Source: Culex pipiens pallens (Eukaryota; Arthropoda; Insecta; Diptera; Culicidae). Taken from it: a stretch of DNA of 64,000 nt. The stretch is taken from contig NC_068939.1 of NCBI RefSeq assembly GCF_016801865.2, positions 154,634,240 to 154,698,239 on the forward strand, given 5' to 3'. The translations under genes were made by a program, and so were the position numbers. The notes below the pieces were generated by a model. That model worked only from the letters and a program-made list of their open reading frames with translations. It had not been told where the DNA came from and made no database searches. Each line of letters opens with the position of its first letter. Position 1 is the first letter of the stretch. Of this stretch, positions 19,286 through 29,728 are shown one piece after another.

Positions 19286-20909
19286 CAAAGGAAATGAACG
19301 ACAAGAGGGGCATCGTGCTAGCAAGCTGTTTCCCGATGTGTCTAGCGAGAGGCTCAAACCGCTTTATGATTAAACGCGTCGGTTCACTCACAAAAGAGCA
19401 CAGCCATTCCACGATTGTGGAAAAGGTAAGGACTCCTTTGAAGGCATCGGTGATCGGGTTCGGTTGAGGAACCGGTTTCGGGGGGATCTTTGGCTGCTTG
19501 GGAACGGGCTTCAGCAGCTTGGGAACGGGCTTCGGTGCCGGCTTCGGAGCGGGCTTACCCGACGGACCGAAAGGAAAATCCTCCTCGAAGTTCAACGAGT
19601 CACTTTCCTTACCCTTGCCGCCAGCGGCTTTTCTGGACTTGGAAGCCTTGTTGCGCTTCGGGTTTGGCCCGGAAGAGTCACTTTCCTCGTCTCTCTGGAA
19701 GAGGACCTCCACATCGGAATCTTCGTCCCCCGAGTCTTCGTCCGCCAAAGGAGCGAAGCGATTGGGGTGGGTCACCTGACTAAGGATTTCCGCGAAGGAC
19801 TTCTTGGAGCGTTCCCTCAAGGATCGCTTCATCTTGTCCTCGCGCTCCTTGTACTTTGGGCACTGCCGAGTTTTGTGCGGTTCCCCGCCACAAAGCAGGC
19901 ATTTTTCAGCCTGCTTTTGGCAATCCACGTCCTTGTGGGGGCCGGCGCACTTTGAGCACTTGCTCTTGTTGCTGCAGTAGGTCTTGGTGTGTCCCAACTG
20001 CTGGCAGTTTTCGCAGCTCATCACACGCGGAACGTACAATCGAACTGGAAGCCGAAGCTTGTACAGCTCAATGTAGTCCGGCAGAGCTGACCCTGCAAAA
20101 GTCACCCGGAACGAGGCAGAAGGAATGAACTTCTTCTGGCCACCCTCGGTGGTGACGTTGCCCAGTTGCCGGCACTCGAGTACCTCCACAGCTGGAAGTT
20201 TAGGGTTCTTGAAGCGTCCCACCGCCCTTGAGAGGTCGACAAGCGAAAGACTGTCATCGGTCACCACGCCATCGATTTCGACTTTGTGGGCCGGAATCCA
20301 AACACGGTACTCAATGCTGAACCGCAGATCAGTTACGATCTGATTAGCTTGCACCGCGGAGTTCACGATCACGCGGAGCTTGCTCTTGTTCAGCTTGGTA
20401 CATTCGACCACCCCAGGATAGTGCTTCTGCAAATCCTTGGTAATCTGTACAAAGTTTAACGGCTTCTGTTTGGGCCGGAAGAAGACCACCCATTCCGTTT
20501 GCGATCCTTCTTGATACTGACGAGGACGTGGAATCGGTTTTTGAGAATGAGGATTCAGGGGCGGAGGGGGATTAGGATCCGGATTCGGCTCCGGTGTTTT
20601 AGGAGGAATTGGGTCTGGATTGGGAGGAATTGGATCTGGATTGGGAGGAATCGGGTCTGGAGTCAAGGGAGGAATCGGTGGATGAGGGGGAACCGGATTC
20701 GGATCTGATTTAGGACGCTTTCGCTTCGTCCTCTTAGATCCGTCCGAGGATCCCCCTTTACCGCCAGCATCCTTATCCTTCAGGAAGAGGTCCCTGTTGG
20801 TGGTGTTTGAAGGAACTCCCAAAACGGAGTCCGCCATGTCCACGTCCTCGTCACCCTCAAGGGTTGAATCGAAGTCGCATTCCTCATGGTCCGACTCGGT
20901 CGGATCCAT
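19278..20909 (-). CDS. I-like ORF1, gag-like protein, copy 2
   Basis: 543 residues from MDPTES at 20909, where homology with copy 1 begins. Layout as in copy 1: acidic start, PNPDPIPP repeats (fewer or different units here), RNA-binding core with EWVVFFRPKQKPLNF, three Cys/His knuckles, and a Lys/Pro-rich tail with PKPAPKPAPKPV. The stop TAA overlaps the ORF2 start in ATGGGTAA, which suggests coupled termination and reinitiation. Confidence 0.9.
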   Translation of the reverse strand: MDPTESDHEECDFDSTLEGDEDVDMADSVLGVPSNTTNRDLFLKDKDAGGKGGSSDGSKRTKRKRPKSDPNPVPPHPPIPPLTPDPIPPNPDPIPPNPDPIPPKTPEPNPDPNPPPPLNPHSQKPIPRPRQYQEGSQTEWVVFFRPKQKPLNFVQITKDLQKHYPGVVECTKLNKSKLRVIVNSAVQANQIVTDLRFSIEYRVWIPAHKVEIDGVVTDDSLSLVDLSRAVGRFKNPKLPAVEVLECRQLGNVTTEGGQKKFIPSASFRVTFAGSALPDYIELYKLRLPVRLYVPRVMSCENCQQLGHTKTYCSNKSKCSKCAGPHKDVDCQKQAEKCLLCGGEPHKTRQCPKYKEREDKMKRSLRERSKKSFAEILSQVTHPNRFAPLADEDSGDEDSDVEVLFQRDEESDSSGPNPKRNKASKSRKAAGGKGKESDSLNFEEDFPFGPSGKPAPKPAPKPVPKLLKPVPKQPKIPPKPVPQPNPITDAFKGVLTFSTIVEWLCSFVSEPTRLIIKRFEPLARHIGKQLASTMPLLSFISFDG

Positions 20910-21535
20910 GTTTGCGAAGAAACGCGATAAACTAAACGAAAATAAAAGTGATGAAACTAATCGCAAAAGTAAAAAAGGAGAGAAAAAAAAAAAAAAAAAA
21001 AAAAAAAACTAGCCGAAAAAAAAAAAACTATGAGAAGAAAAAGAAAAAAAAAAAACTAAACGCTAACAAAAAACTCGCCTTTTGCACTCACCGCCGAACT
21101 GGCCGCACTGGCTGCCGCCCGCAGCGGGATGCGCGGGAAGCTCGTTTTCGCGCGCTTGTTGTTGTTGTTGTTGTGCTGCCTGCTGCCAGCCACGTAAACA
21201 ACGGGGGTTGTCTCCGACCTGGCCTGGCCGAAAACTGGTCCGCCGACCGCAGTCGACTCTCCGGGGCCGATTCCACCGACCAACGACCGTCTCTCGCCTC
21301 AGCTGCCTCCGCGGCCGCTGCTGCTGACTCCTCCTGCTGCTGCTGCTCGGATGCAGGAACTCGTTCCTCTTCCACTGCTGCACCGCCGCCGTGTCCACGA
21401 CGACCAGATTGTGGCTCCTCTGACCACCGGAACGGGCCTGTCCGCTCGCACACGCCTCGATTTCGCCGTGAAAAACGCGCCAAACACACCGCGAAAAAAC
21501 ACGACTAGCCGCTGAGACTTCTGCCGTAGCAATGA
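20910..21535 (-). promoter_or_regulatory. I-like 5' UTR, copy 2
   Basis: About 625 bp, closely matching the 5' UTR of copy 1, including the A-rich part (about 20985-21060) and the CTG/GTT-rich outer part. A promoter within it is inferred from LINE biology, not seen as a defined motif. Confidence 0.5.
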
Positions 21536-22138
21536 AAAGCTAGCATTGATACCTTGGAGAATGAGTTTGTGGCGCTACGCAAAGAGTGTGAAGATAAGAT
21601 GGGTTACCTTCATTCAACTATTGAAAACGTCCGCTTCGAACAACTACAAACTGCCGAGGACGTGGGTAAGCTGGAGAGAGCCGTGGAGTTGATTGTTTCT
21701 GGGGTGCCCTATCAAGCGAACGAGAACCTTGCACAGCTTTTTGCCAACATCTCCACTGTGTTAGGCTACCAATCTGGACAACTCCCGATTGTCGACTTAC
21801 AGCGCTTGTCCAAATTACCCATTGCTGCGGGAAGTACGCCCCCGATACTCATCCAATTTGCTCTGCGGAATGTGAGGAATGAGTTCTACAGGCGCTACAT
21901 GGGTAGTCGTAGTCTCACACTGCGTCACCTTGGATTTGATGCGGAAAACCGGGTGTTCATCAATGAAAACCTCACCAAGCTGTCCAGAGTCATCCGAGCG
22001 GAAGCGTTGAAGCTGAAGAAGTCCGGTAGCGTTGTCCAGGTGTACACCAGAAATGGAGCAGTCTTTGTGAAGCGGCGTGGTGCGACTGAAGCTGAACAAG
22101 TGCGAAGCATCGATCAACTTCTTCCTGCTGAAAAGTAA

Positions 22139-22243
22139 ATCCTTTTCCCTAACGATCTTCTTCTTCCTTTTCTCTATTTTCCTTGGTTCCACTCCTGATT
22201 TTCCTTTGATTCCGTCCCCTCCTAAAAGCAAAAAAAAAAAAAC

Positions 22244-22318
<75 letters not shown>

Positions 22319-23470
22319 AAAACCCAAAAAAAAAATAAAAAAAGAAAAGAAAAATAAACTTAAAAGTCTGTAGGGGACAAAAGACACTTGTTCCTGAGTT
22401 AATGACTCAGCCGTAGGGGAAACCCGGCATTTTGTGTGTCGGTCGCCTAACTTACAATGTTTCCAGTGGACACTCCGGTGAGCTGGACATTGTACGTTAG
22501 TGGTCCTTCGTAGGGGGGAAGTCAAACCCCCAGAGTTATTGGAGGCCACCGACGGCTGTTCCCTAGCCAATCCCTTTTCCTTAAACGTTTTTCTTCTTCC
22601 TTCCCTTTCCTCCTATGAATCCGATCCCTAGTTTCTCCCATGATTCCTAAATCCTTCCTAAAAGTCAAAAAAAAAAAACAAAAAAAAACAAAAAAAAACC
22701 AAAAAAAAACAAAAAAAAAAACTAAAAAATACAAAAAACCAAAAAAAAAAGAAAAGAAAAATAAACTTAAAAGTCTGTAGGGGACAAAAGACACTTGTTC
22801 CTGAGTTAATGACTCAGCCGTAGGGGAAACCCGGCATTTTAGGTGTCGGTCGCCTAACTTACAATGTTTCCAGTGGACACTCCGGTGAGCTGGACATTGT
22901 ACGTTAGTGGTCCTTCGTAGGGGGGAAGTCAAACCCCCTGAGTTAATGGAGGCCACCGACGGCTGTTCCCTAGCCAATCCCTTTTCCTTAAACGTTTTTC
23001 TTCTTCCTTCCCTTTCCTCCTATGAATCCGATCCCTAGTTTCTCCCATGATTCCTAAATCCTTCCTAAAAGTAAAAAAAAAAAAAAAAACAAAAAAAAAA
23101 ACAAACAAAAAAAAAAAAAACAAAAAAATACAAAAAAACCAAAAAAAAAAGAAAAGAAAAATAAACTTAAAAGTCTGTAGGGGACAAAAGACACTTGTTC
23201 CTGAGTTAATGACTCAGCCGTAGGGGAAACCCGGCATTTTAGGTGTCGGTCGCCTAACTTACAATGTTTCCAGTGGACACTCCGGTGAGCTGGACATTGT
23301 ACGTTAGTGGTCCTTCGTAGGGGGGAAGTCAAACCCCCTGAGTTAATGGAGGCCACCGACGGCTGTTCCCTAGCCAATCCCTTTTCCTTAAACGTTTTTC
23401 TTCTTCCTTCCCTTTCCTCCTATGAATCCGATCCTTAGTTTCTCCCATGATTCCTGAATCCTTCCTAAAA
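22139..23470 (+). repeat. Tandem ~400-bp structured cassette between ORF1 and ORF2
   Basis: Three nearly identical units, with AGTCTGTAGGGG at 22365, 22772 and 23172 (periods 407 and 400). Each has an A-rich tract, then CTGAGTTAATGACTCAG (6-bp stem), a GGGG/CCCC-type pair, and a long hairpin pairing TAACTTACAATGTTTCCAG with CTGGACATTGTACGTTA, then a pyrimidine-rich stretch. The sequence right after ORF1 (22139-22230) resembles the pyrimidine-rich end of a unit, so it is a partial fourth copy. Unit lengths differ mainly in the A-tracts. No coding capacity on the plus strand. Confidence 0.85.
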
Positions 23471-26446
23471 GTTATGTTCCTGTCACGCTATGGATGTCTG
23501 ATGACTACTGGACCTGAATTGCTGAATTATGGACGCTGCTGTTTCTGACTATTCCTGATAACTGCTGGGATGCTGTCTCCTGATTTGTCGGAAAGCTTGC
23601 TGGGGCCACTCCACGTCGATGCCATTGGAATTTCGGGCCGTTGCTGCTCTGGTGTCACGCTGTAGTCGCTTGCCGGCGTTAAGCGATTGGATTAGTTCCA
23701 TTTTTGGTGCGTGCATTTTCTTTTATCTCTTTTTTTGTTATTTTCTTGGTCGTTTTGTTAACGATACTTATTGAATTAGTAATCAAATAATCATGAATGA
23801 ATCTGCATTTAGTTTTAAGAAAAGGTTCTCTCTAACTATTATTTATTCTGTTGTTTTTGGTGTGGTGACTAAATCATTTTCTATCTGCTACGTTTTTCTT
23901 TTTGATTATGGATGATTTACCTAATCATGCCTCAGCAAATCCTTTAATCCCTAAAGCTGTTATGAATGCTGCAATGTTGAGTGATAAAATCAATATCTGC
24001 CACATGAATGTTCAGAGCCTTTGTGCTAGACGGTTTACAAAACTTGAAGAATTGAAACAAAACATAATTGGTAGCAAATTAGATATTATCTGCTTTACTG
24101 AAACTTGGCTTGATACCTCCATCAATGACTCCTTAATTGCAATACAAGGTTTCGACGTGGTGCGTAATGATCGGAATCGCCATGGAGGTGGAATTTGTGT
24201 ATATTTCAATCAAAAAAGGTTAACGTGTCGAATACTTAAAAATTCAAACAATTTAGCAACTAATGAAGGTCGTTATACAACTGAGTTTCTTATATTAGAA
24301 GTTATTTGTGGTGATAGTAGATTTTTACTATCTGTTTACTATAATCCACCTACGTTAGACTGCTCTTACAGTTTGCGATCCCACATTGAAGAGTTTTGTA
24401 TGAACTATGAAAGATCTTATTTTATTGGCGACTTCAATACCGATATTCGTTTTCAAAACAGAAGAACAAATGAGTTTGTGGAAACAATTTCTAGCATGTC
24501 ACTTTCATGCATAAATAATGAACCAACTTTTTATCACAACAACGGCTCATCACTGTTAGATTTATTGTTAACTGATGCTCCAGATTCTGTACTTAAATGC
24601 AATCAAATTTCTATGCCTGGTGTTTCTAACCATGATCTAGTTTTTGCCACTTTAGATATAACTTCACGCCGCGAGTCTGTGGGTTATTGGTTTCGTGACT
24701 ACTATCATTATGAACAGGAATCACTAAATGTAGCTTTCAACCGCATCAACTTAAATGAATTTAAAAGTATTCATGACTCTGACATTCTTCTCAACATTTT
24801 AAATAATCGTTTATATATAATTCATGAACAAATTTTTCCTCTTCGCTTTAAAAAATCTCAATGTAATTCGTGGTTTAACTCTGACATTGAAAGAGCAATA
24901 ATTAATAGAGATCTAGCCTACAGAAATTGGAAAAACTGCAAGACTTCTGCAAATCGAGTTCATTATAATAGAATGAGAAATCTTGTCACTTCTCTTATAA
25001 GACAAGCTAAATACTTTCATGATAGACAACGCATTAACACAAACCTTCCAGTTAAGCAACTCTGGAAAAATATAAAAAACATTGGAATTTCAAGTTCAGA
25101 GTTATCCAATAGTAGCTCTGCTCATTCGGCAGAAGAGATAAATAATTATTTTGCATCAAATTTCTCTGAAATCGACAATTCACTCCCAAAATTCGTTTCA
25201 TTTTGGTCAAATTGATTGCAATGATATTATTATCTCTTTGTTTTCTATTAAGTCCAATGCGGTCGGACTTGACCTTCTTCCCCTTAAATTTCTTCAAACC
25301 ATCTTACCACTAGCATTGCCTTTCATCCATCATTTATTCAATACAATAATTTCTACATCTAAATTCCCATCTCAATGGAAACGCGTGAAAGTTATTCCAA
25401 TTCTTAAGAAAAGAGGAAACTCGGATATTATGAATTTGCGCCCAATAAGCTTGCTAAGCGTTCTATCTAAAGCTTTTGAGAAGATAGTTAAAGATCAAAT
25501 CTCACAGTTCATTGCTGATATGAATTACTTGCACCCATTTCAATCTGGCTTTCGCAAAAACCACAGCACTGAAACAGCTCTCATGAAAGTTCATGACGAT
25601 GTTGCGCTTGCAATCGATAAGAAAGGTGTCGCTATTCTCTTATTGATCGATTTCGCCAAAGCGTTTGATAGAGTTTCGCATGCTAGACTAATCAATAAAT
25701 TAATTTCTCGTTACAATTTTTCTGACTCAGCCGCAAAGTTAATTGAAAGTTACTTAAAAGATAGGTATCAGTCTGTTTGCTCCAATAGCACTTTTTCACC
25801 TTTTATACTCTGTGAATCTGGGGTTCCTCAAGGTTCCATACTAGGTCCCCTTTTATTCTCTCTCTTTATCAATGATTTACCACTTGTATTGCGTCACTGT
25901 TCAGTGCATTTATTTGCTGACGATGTACAAATTTATTACTGTGTAGCTCCAAATTTAAACATGAGTGTAGTGTGCGAAAATATAAACTACGACCTAGAAC
26001 AAGTGATAAATTGGTCGGTATCTAATCTACTTCCCATTAATCCTTCAAAAACGAAAGCTTTGTTAATTCACAATCAAAGGGAAACACCCGAAACACCCAT
26101 TATAAAAATGAATGGAATAGTGATAAACTTTGTAGTTGAAGCGAACAACCTTGGTGTCATCTTTAAAAATAACTTGGCATGGGATGCTCAAATTAATTCC
26201 CAGTGTCGAAAAATTTACATAGCTCTGAAACAATTAAACATGAGAACTAAACATTTAGATACAGCTATTAAATTAAAACTTTTCAAAACGTTGATCTTCC
26301 CGCACTTTATATATTCCGATTTCATATATTCTAACGCACTGGGCGCTTCGTTGGACAGACTTCGTATTGCATTAAATGCGTGCGTTCGATATGTTTACAA
26401 CTTGAATAGATATTCTCGAGTCTCCCACCTACAAGCGAATCTCATT

Positions 26447-27904
26447 CACACTCGTTTTCGACAGCTCTGAGAGTGTAGACGTGTTTGTTGTGTCGTGCGC
26501 GCTAAAGGCATCGTTGCGTGCCTCGAGTTGTTTGACGGATGGAGGTGGAAGAGACCTCCGAGACGGACGATTTCCAACTCATCCCCGGAAATCGGAAGCG
26601 GAAGAAGTCCCCTGAGATCACCGGAGCTGTCGTCGAAGAAGGAAAAGTGGAGCAGAATGTGCTCAACAACAACAAGTTCAGCCCGCTAGCGGAAAACAAC
26701 AACAACAACAATGCCAGCCCAGCAGGAGGAGGAGACGCCCCGGTGGTTCCGCCACCCGGCCAGTCGGCAGGTAAACAAAAGCAACCACCTTTGGTGGTAA
26801 AGAGCTCTACGGCCTTTTACAGGCTTGTGAAGATAACGTCGCTGTGTCAATACGATTTCGAGCCAATTTTCAAGATTACCCGGTTTGGCACCAAGGTAAC
26901 CAGCTTCTCTGTCGAAGACTTCGACAAGTTGCAAGTGCTCTTCAAGAAGCACAAAGTAGAATTCTACACCCACGAACGACGGAGCGAACGAAATCATCGG
27001 GTAGTTCTTCGTGGTTTACCTGATGAACTAAAACCGGATGAGGTCAAGTACCTGCTGAAGAGGGATCTAAAGCTGGACGCGCTGGAGGTGCATGTCATCA
27101 AGCGGAAGGAAAAGTCCACCGTGGACGAAACTCCGTACATCGTGGTCTTCCCCAAGGGGTACACCAATCTAAAGAAGCTCTCTCCACTGAAGGTTGTGGC
27201 AAGCACTATCATCCGGTGGGAGGCCTACCGGAATAAGCGGCCGAACGTGACCCAGTGCAGGAACTGCTTGCATCTGGGCCATGGAACCAGGAACTGTCAC
27301 CTAAAGGCCAGGTGCAACAGCTGTGGGGGTCCCCACACGACGGACGACTGCCAAGTGCAAGAAGCCGAGCCGAAGAGGTGTGCCAACTGCAACGGAACGC
27401 ACGAAGCCATGGACCGAAGCTGCCCCAAGCGTGCGGATTTCATCCGGATGCGGCAGCAGTCATCGAATTCGAAACCGCCGGTACGGAAGGCGGAAAAGCA
27501 GAGTCCAGCAGTTCCGGCGTTCACGCCGGCGGAGTTCCCTCCGCTGCCGGGCGCAGTCCCGGACGTAAAACCAAAGGATCGCCCTCGACCCGCAGGAAGC
27601 AGTCACCAAAGTATCGGCGCCGGCGCCGGTACCACCCCCACGGCGGAAGAAAAGGAGGTGCTCTACAGTTCGACTGAGCTGTGGCACATTTTCAACGAGT
27701 ACAGCGCCAGGTTTCAGACCTGCAAGACCCGCGTGGATCAACTAAGACTCGTTAGCTACATGCTCGGCAAGTATGGAGGAAAATGAGCATCTTTTTGTAA
27801 TGTATTATAATGTATTTTGAACTGTCCCTCGGTCCTAACCTGGTCCAAGCACCTAAAAGGACCTAATAAAAATAAGTTAAGAAAAAAAAAAAAAAAAAAA
27901 AAAA
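26447..27904 (+). mobile_element. ORF1-only non-LTR retroelement (half-LINE)
   Basis: 1.46-kb insertion in the RT of the CR1-like element, with a 14-bp duplication AAGCGAATCTCATT (26433-26446 and 27905-27918) and a poly(A) tail. It has a short 5' UTR, a single gag-like ORF and a short 3' UTR; there is no endonuclease or RT. The last ~60 bp before the poly(A) (CTCGGTCCTAACC ... AAAAGGACCTAATAAAAATA) closely match the 3' end of the I-like element, so it probably uses that enzyme in trans. Confidence 0.88.
26539..27786 (+). CDS. Gag-like ORF1 protein of the half-LINE
   Basis: 415 residues, intact, from the first ATG of the element. A charged, Asn-rich N-terminus (residues 1-75) is followed by an RNA-binding-like region (FKITRFGTKVTSFSVEDFDK and RNHRVVLRGLPDELKPDEVK), then three Cys knuckles beginning CRNCLHLGHGTRNC at about residue 236, and a Pro-rich tail. 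This is the architecture of I/Jockey-clade ORF1 proteins. The sequence is not a close copy of the neighbouring I-like ORF1. It would bind RNA; it has no enzymatic domain. An open frame in an element without RT implies the protein is kept by selection or that the insertion is young. Confidence 0.85.
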   Translation: MEVEETSETDDFQLIPGNRKRKKSPEITGAVVEEGKVEQNVLNNNKFSPLAENNNNNNASPAGGGDAPVVPPPGQSAGKQKQPPLVVKSSTAFYRLVKITSLCQYDFEPIFKITRFGTKVTSFSVEDFDKLQVLFKKHKVEFYTHERRSERNHRVVLRGLPDELKPDEVKYLLKRDLKLDALEVHVIKRKEKSTVDETPYIVVFPKGYTNLKKLSPLKVVASTIIRWEAYRNKRPNVTQCRNCLHLGHGTRNCHLKARCNSCGGPHTTDDCQVQEAEPKRCANCNGTHEAMDRSCPKRADFIRMRQQSSNSKPPVRKAEKQSPAVPAFTPAEFPPLPGAVPDVKPKDRPRPAGSSHQSIGAGAGTTPTAEEKEVLYSSTELWHIFNEYSARFQTCKTRVDQLRLVSYMLGKYGGK

Positions 27905-28302
27905 AAGCGAATCTCATTGGATGCAATTTCTCAAAATTCTGTAAATATCGTTCTTGCGTTCTTCTTCATAGAATCATTAGATCAAGATTACCCCATTATC
28001 TTTATCAAAAATTGATTCCCTTTCGTAACACAAGAACCCAAAGTTACGTTATTCCAAATCATAACTCCTTTTACTACAGTCAATCATTCTTTGCTAGAGG
28101 CATTGTAAATTGGAACAGCTTACCAACCAGTATTAAACTCGTTATATCTAAATATACTTTCAAACATGATTTGCTCACCTACCTTAACAACACGAATAAT
28201 TAATTAGTTTAAGAGAACCTATCACTGTGTAAAATTAGTTTTATTGAATCACGCAAGCACACAAATTGTAACAATTAAAAAGATTTTATCTTACGTTACA
28301 TG

Positions 28303-28331
28303 AATAAATAAATAAATAAATAAATAAATAA
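28303..28331 (+). repeat. TAAA microsatellite tail of the CR1/L2-like element
   Basis: Seven AATA/TAAA units directly before the right target duplication. A microsatellite instead of poly(A) marks the 3' end of CR1/L2-type elements. Confidence 0.85.
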
Positions 28332-28345
28332 AACCCAGCGCAGTT

Positions 28346-28796
28346 CCAAACTGCTGCGTCCTATCGTTCCGGGTTAAACGATTGAGGAGGAACGGGTCGA
28401 GTTGATGGCTCAACAAATATCTGGTGACTCGCACTGGTATGGTCATTCGAACGCCCGAGGAGGAAGAAGCCGAGCGGGAGAAGGTTTAGAGAACTAATGA
28501 GGAGGGGATCCGGAAGGTGGCGGAAGTGCATTCTGGAACGGTTGATGGCAAAGAAACGGGCGAATGGAAAAGGATTAGGGGAAAACTTTATTTATTTTGG
28601 TATATAAAACCGTTGAACTTGGCACTTTGAAATCTTTTCTGTGAAATGGTGCTGGCTGATGTCCTGGTTAACGCGGCAGCAGCTGTTGATCCGGTTGATT
28701 TATGAGTCCTAGGTTCTTCAGCTGCTGAAATCGCAAACATAATTTTCCGGCGAACATCCAGCGGCACACCTTTGTAGATGTGTGTCTTGCGTGAAT
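28346..28796. other. Flank between the CR1-like element and the PABPN1-like relic
   Basis: No intact gene. Short coding-like phrases occur on the plus strand near 28430-28580 (for example GMVIRTPEEEEAEREKV) but are closed by stops. I do not recognise a family; it may be a decayed exon. Confidence 0.3.
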
Positions 28797-29728
28797 CTAT
28801 TCAGTAAGGCTTGCGAAACTAGTCTCCGAAGCAAGCCTTTTCTGTAATTCTGTAATTTCGGAATACACCCGTCCGGCTTCAGCTGAAGATTCATGCTGTC
28901 CCATGTTGCATGTTCGAGTGTAGACCTACGGAAAACCTTGCCGCGAGGAGAGGTGAGTGAGAAGTACACGAACCACCTACGACATAATTCCTCGGGCGGC
29001 CCAGGTCAACTCGAAGTTACCCCAGGCACCCCCAGTGCAGGACACATTGGGGGTAGAAAGCGGATAGAGTTAGCAAAGAATCAAAGCAGGGCAATAGCCT
29101 TTGCTTTTCAAAAACAATTTGAGTCTGTAAAAGAGAGAGAGAAAGGCAATTGTTAAGTAAAATCATTAAATATGAAAAGGTGATACTGGAACTCCCTGTG
29201 GCCTTGGAGGTCTCCATGGCGTCGATTTGTTGTTCCCTTCCTCTCATCAGCTGATGGTTTGTCTTTCGCCAACAGTTCTGCTTCTTGCGCTCCAGCGAAG
29301 TCCAGCCGTTCCATTGACTCGATGATCATCCATGTCATCGTTTATCCAAATAGGTACATGTAAAGAAATTTTAAGATATAAATACATTGATTAGCAACGT
29401 ACTATAATGGGTGTCTATCTTAAAAGCTATGTTCGTTACTTCTTATTGAACAATGTTATTTAATATATGTTAATTATTCAACTCAGTTAATTAAGTTTAA
29501 AAAGACTTAATTGATTTCCGAGACGTTCCTTTCCAACGGACTTAACTTCTCACTTTGTCTTTTCCTATCTTCCGTCGAGCAGTTATTTTCATCGGCCTGC
29601 CTCTGCTGCGTCTCACATTGTTTGATGCCTATTGTTATCCACCTCTTTCTGTGTCCTGTCGCGCCGATTTCGTTTCTTCAGTCTTTAGAAACTATCCCCG
29701 CGTACAGTTGCTCTTGCCCCAAGTGAAG

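Larger units (their letters stand above)
15182..21535 (-). mobile_element. I-like non-LTR retrotransposon, copy 2 (full length)
   Basis: Complete minus-strand LINE of about 6.35 kb, inserted in ORF1 of the CR1-like element. Target duplication AAAGCTAGCATT (15171-15182 and 21536-21547). It has a 5' UTR (20910-21535), ORF1, ORF2 overlapping ORF1 by 8 nt, a 3' UTR of about 400 bp and a poly(A) tail at 15183-15195. Both ORFs are open and keep their catalytic motifs, so this copy could be active. The RNase H domain places it in the I superclade (I/Loner/Outcast/LOA side); the exact family is not determined. Confidence 0.93.
14997..22138 (+). pseudogene. CR1/L2-like ORF1, split by a 6.35-kb insertion
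   Basis: Codons 1-62 lie at 14997-15182 and continue at 21548-22138 once the I-like insertion and one copy of its target duplication are set aside; the frame is preserved and gives 258 residues. The basic N-terminus (GGKNSSTKRSRED) leads into a heptad-rich coiled coil and then a folded domain with LTLRHLGFDAENRVFINENL and YTRNGAVFVKR. This looks like the RRM-like and C-terminal domains of LINE ORF1 proteins or of baculovirus-FP-like proteins. It would bind element RNA as an oligomer. It is broken only by the nested element. Confidence 0.78.
23908..28203 (+). pseudogene. CR1/L2-like ORF2 (endonuclease + RT), frameshifted and split
   Basis: The ATG at 23908 opens the endonuclease frame (NICHMNVQSLCARR, CFTETWLD, FIGDFNTDIRF, SNHDLVFATL), which ends at 25215. 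The RT continues in another frame from about 25195 (LRPISLLSVLSKAFEKIV, LLIDFAKAFDRVSH, GVPQGSILGPLLFSLFINDL, FADDVQIY). A one-base indel near 25195 explains the switch. The frame is interrupted at 26446 by the ORF1-only insertion and resumes at 27919-28203, ending with WNSLPTSIKLVISKYTFKHDL, a typical LINE C-terminus. No RNase H. The host element could not make this protein. Confidence 0.85.
14671..28331 (+). mobile_element. CR1/L2-like non-LTR retrotransposon (host of two nested insertions)
   Basis: Bounded by a 14-bp target duplication AACCCAGCGCAGTT (14657-14670 and 28332-28345). Order: a 5' UTR of about 330 bp, ORF1 (coiled coil), a tandem structured repeat (22139-23470), ORF2 (APE endonuclease and RT, no RNase H), and a tail of TAAA repeats. 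Removing the two insertions and one copy of each of their target duplications leaves about 5.8 kb. The absence of RNase H, the microsatellite tail and the RT C-terminal FFARGIVNWNSLPTSIK phrase fit the CR1/L2/Jockey side of the LINE tree; the exact clade is not resolved. ORF2 carries a frameshift, so this copy is dead. Confidence 0.87.

Noticed and set aside
21815..23377. Long Phe-rich minus-strand frames
   Set aside because: They cross the A-tracts of the tandem cassette in the CR1-like element; Phe runs are the complement of poly(A). No family match, and frames differ between units because the A-tracts differ.
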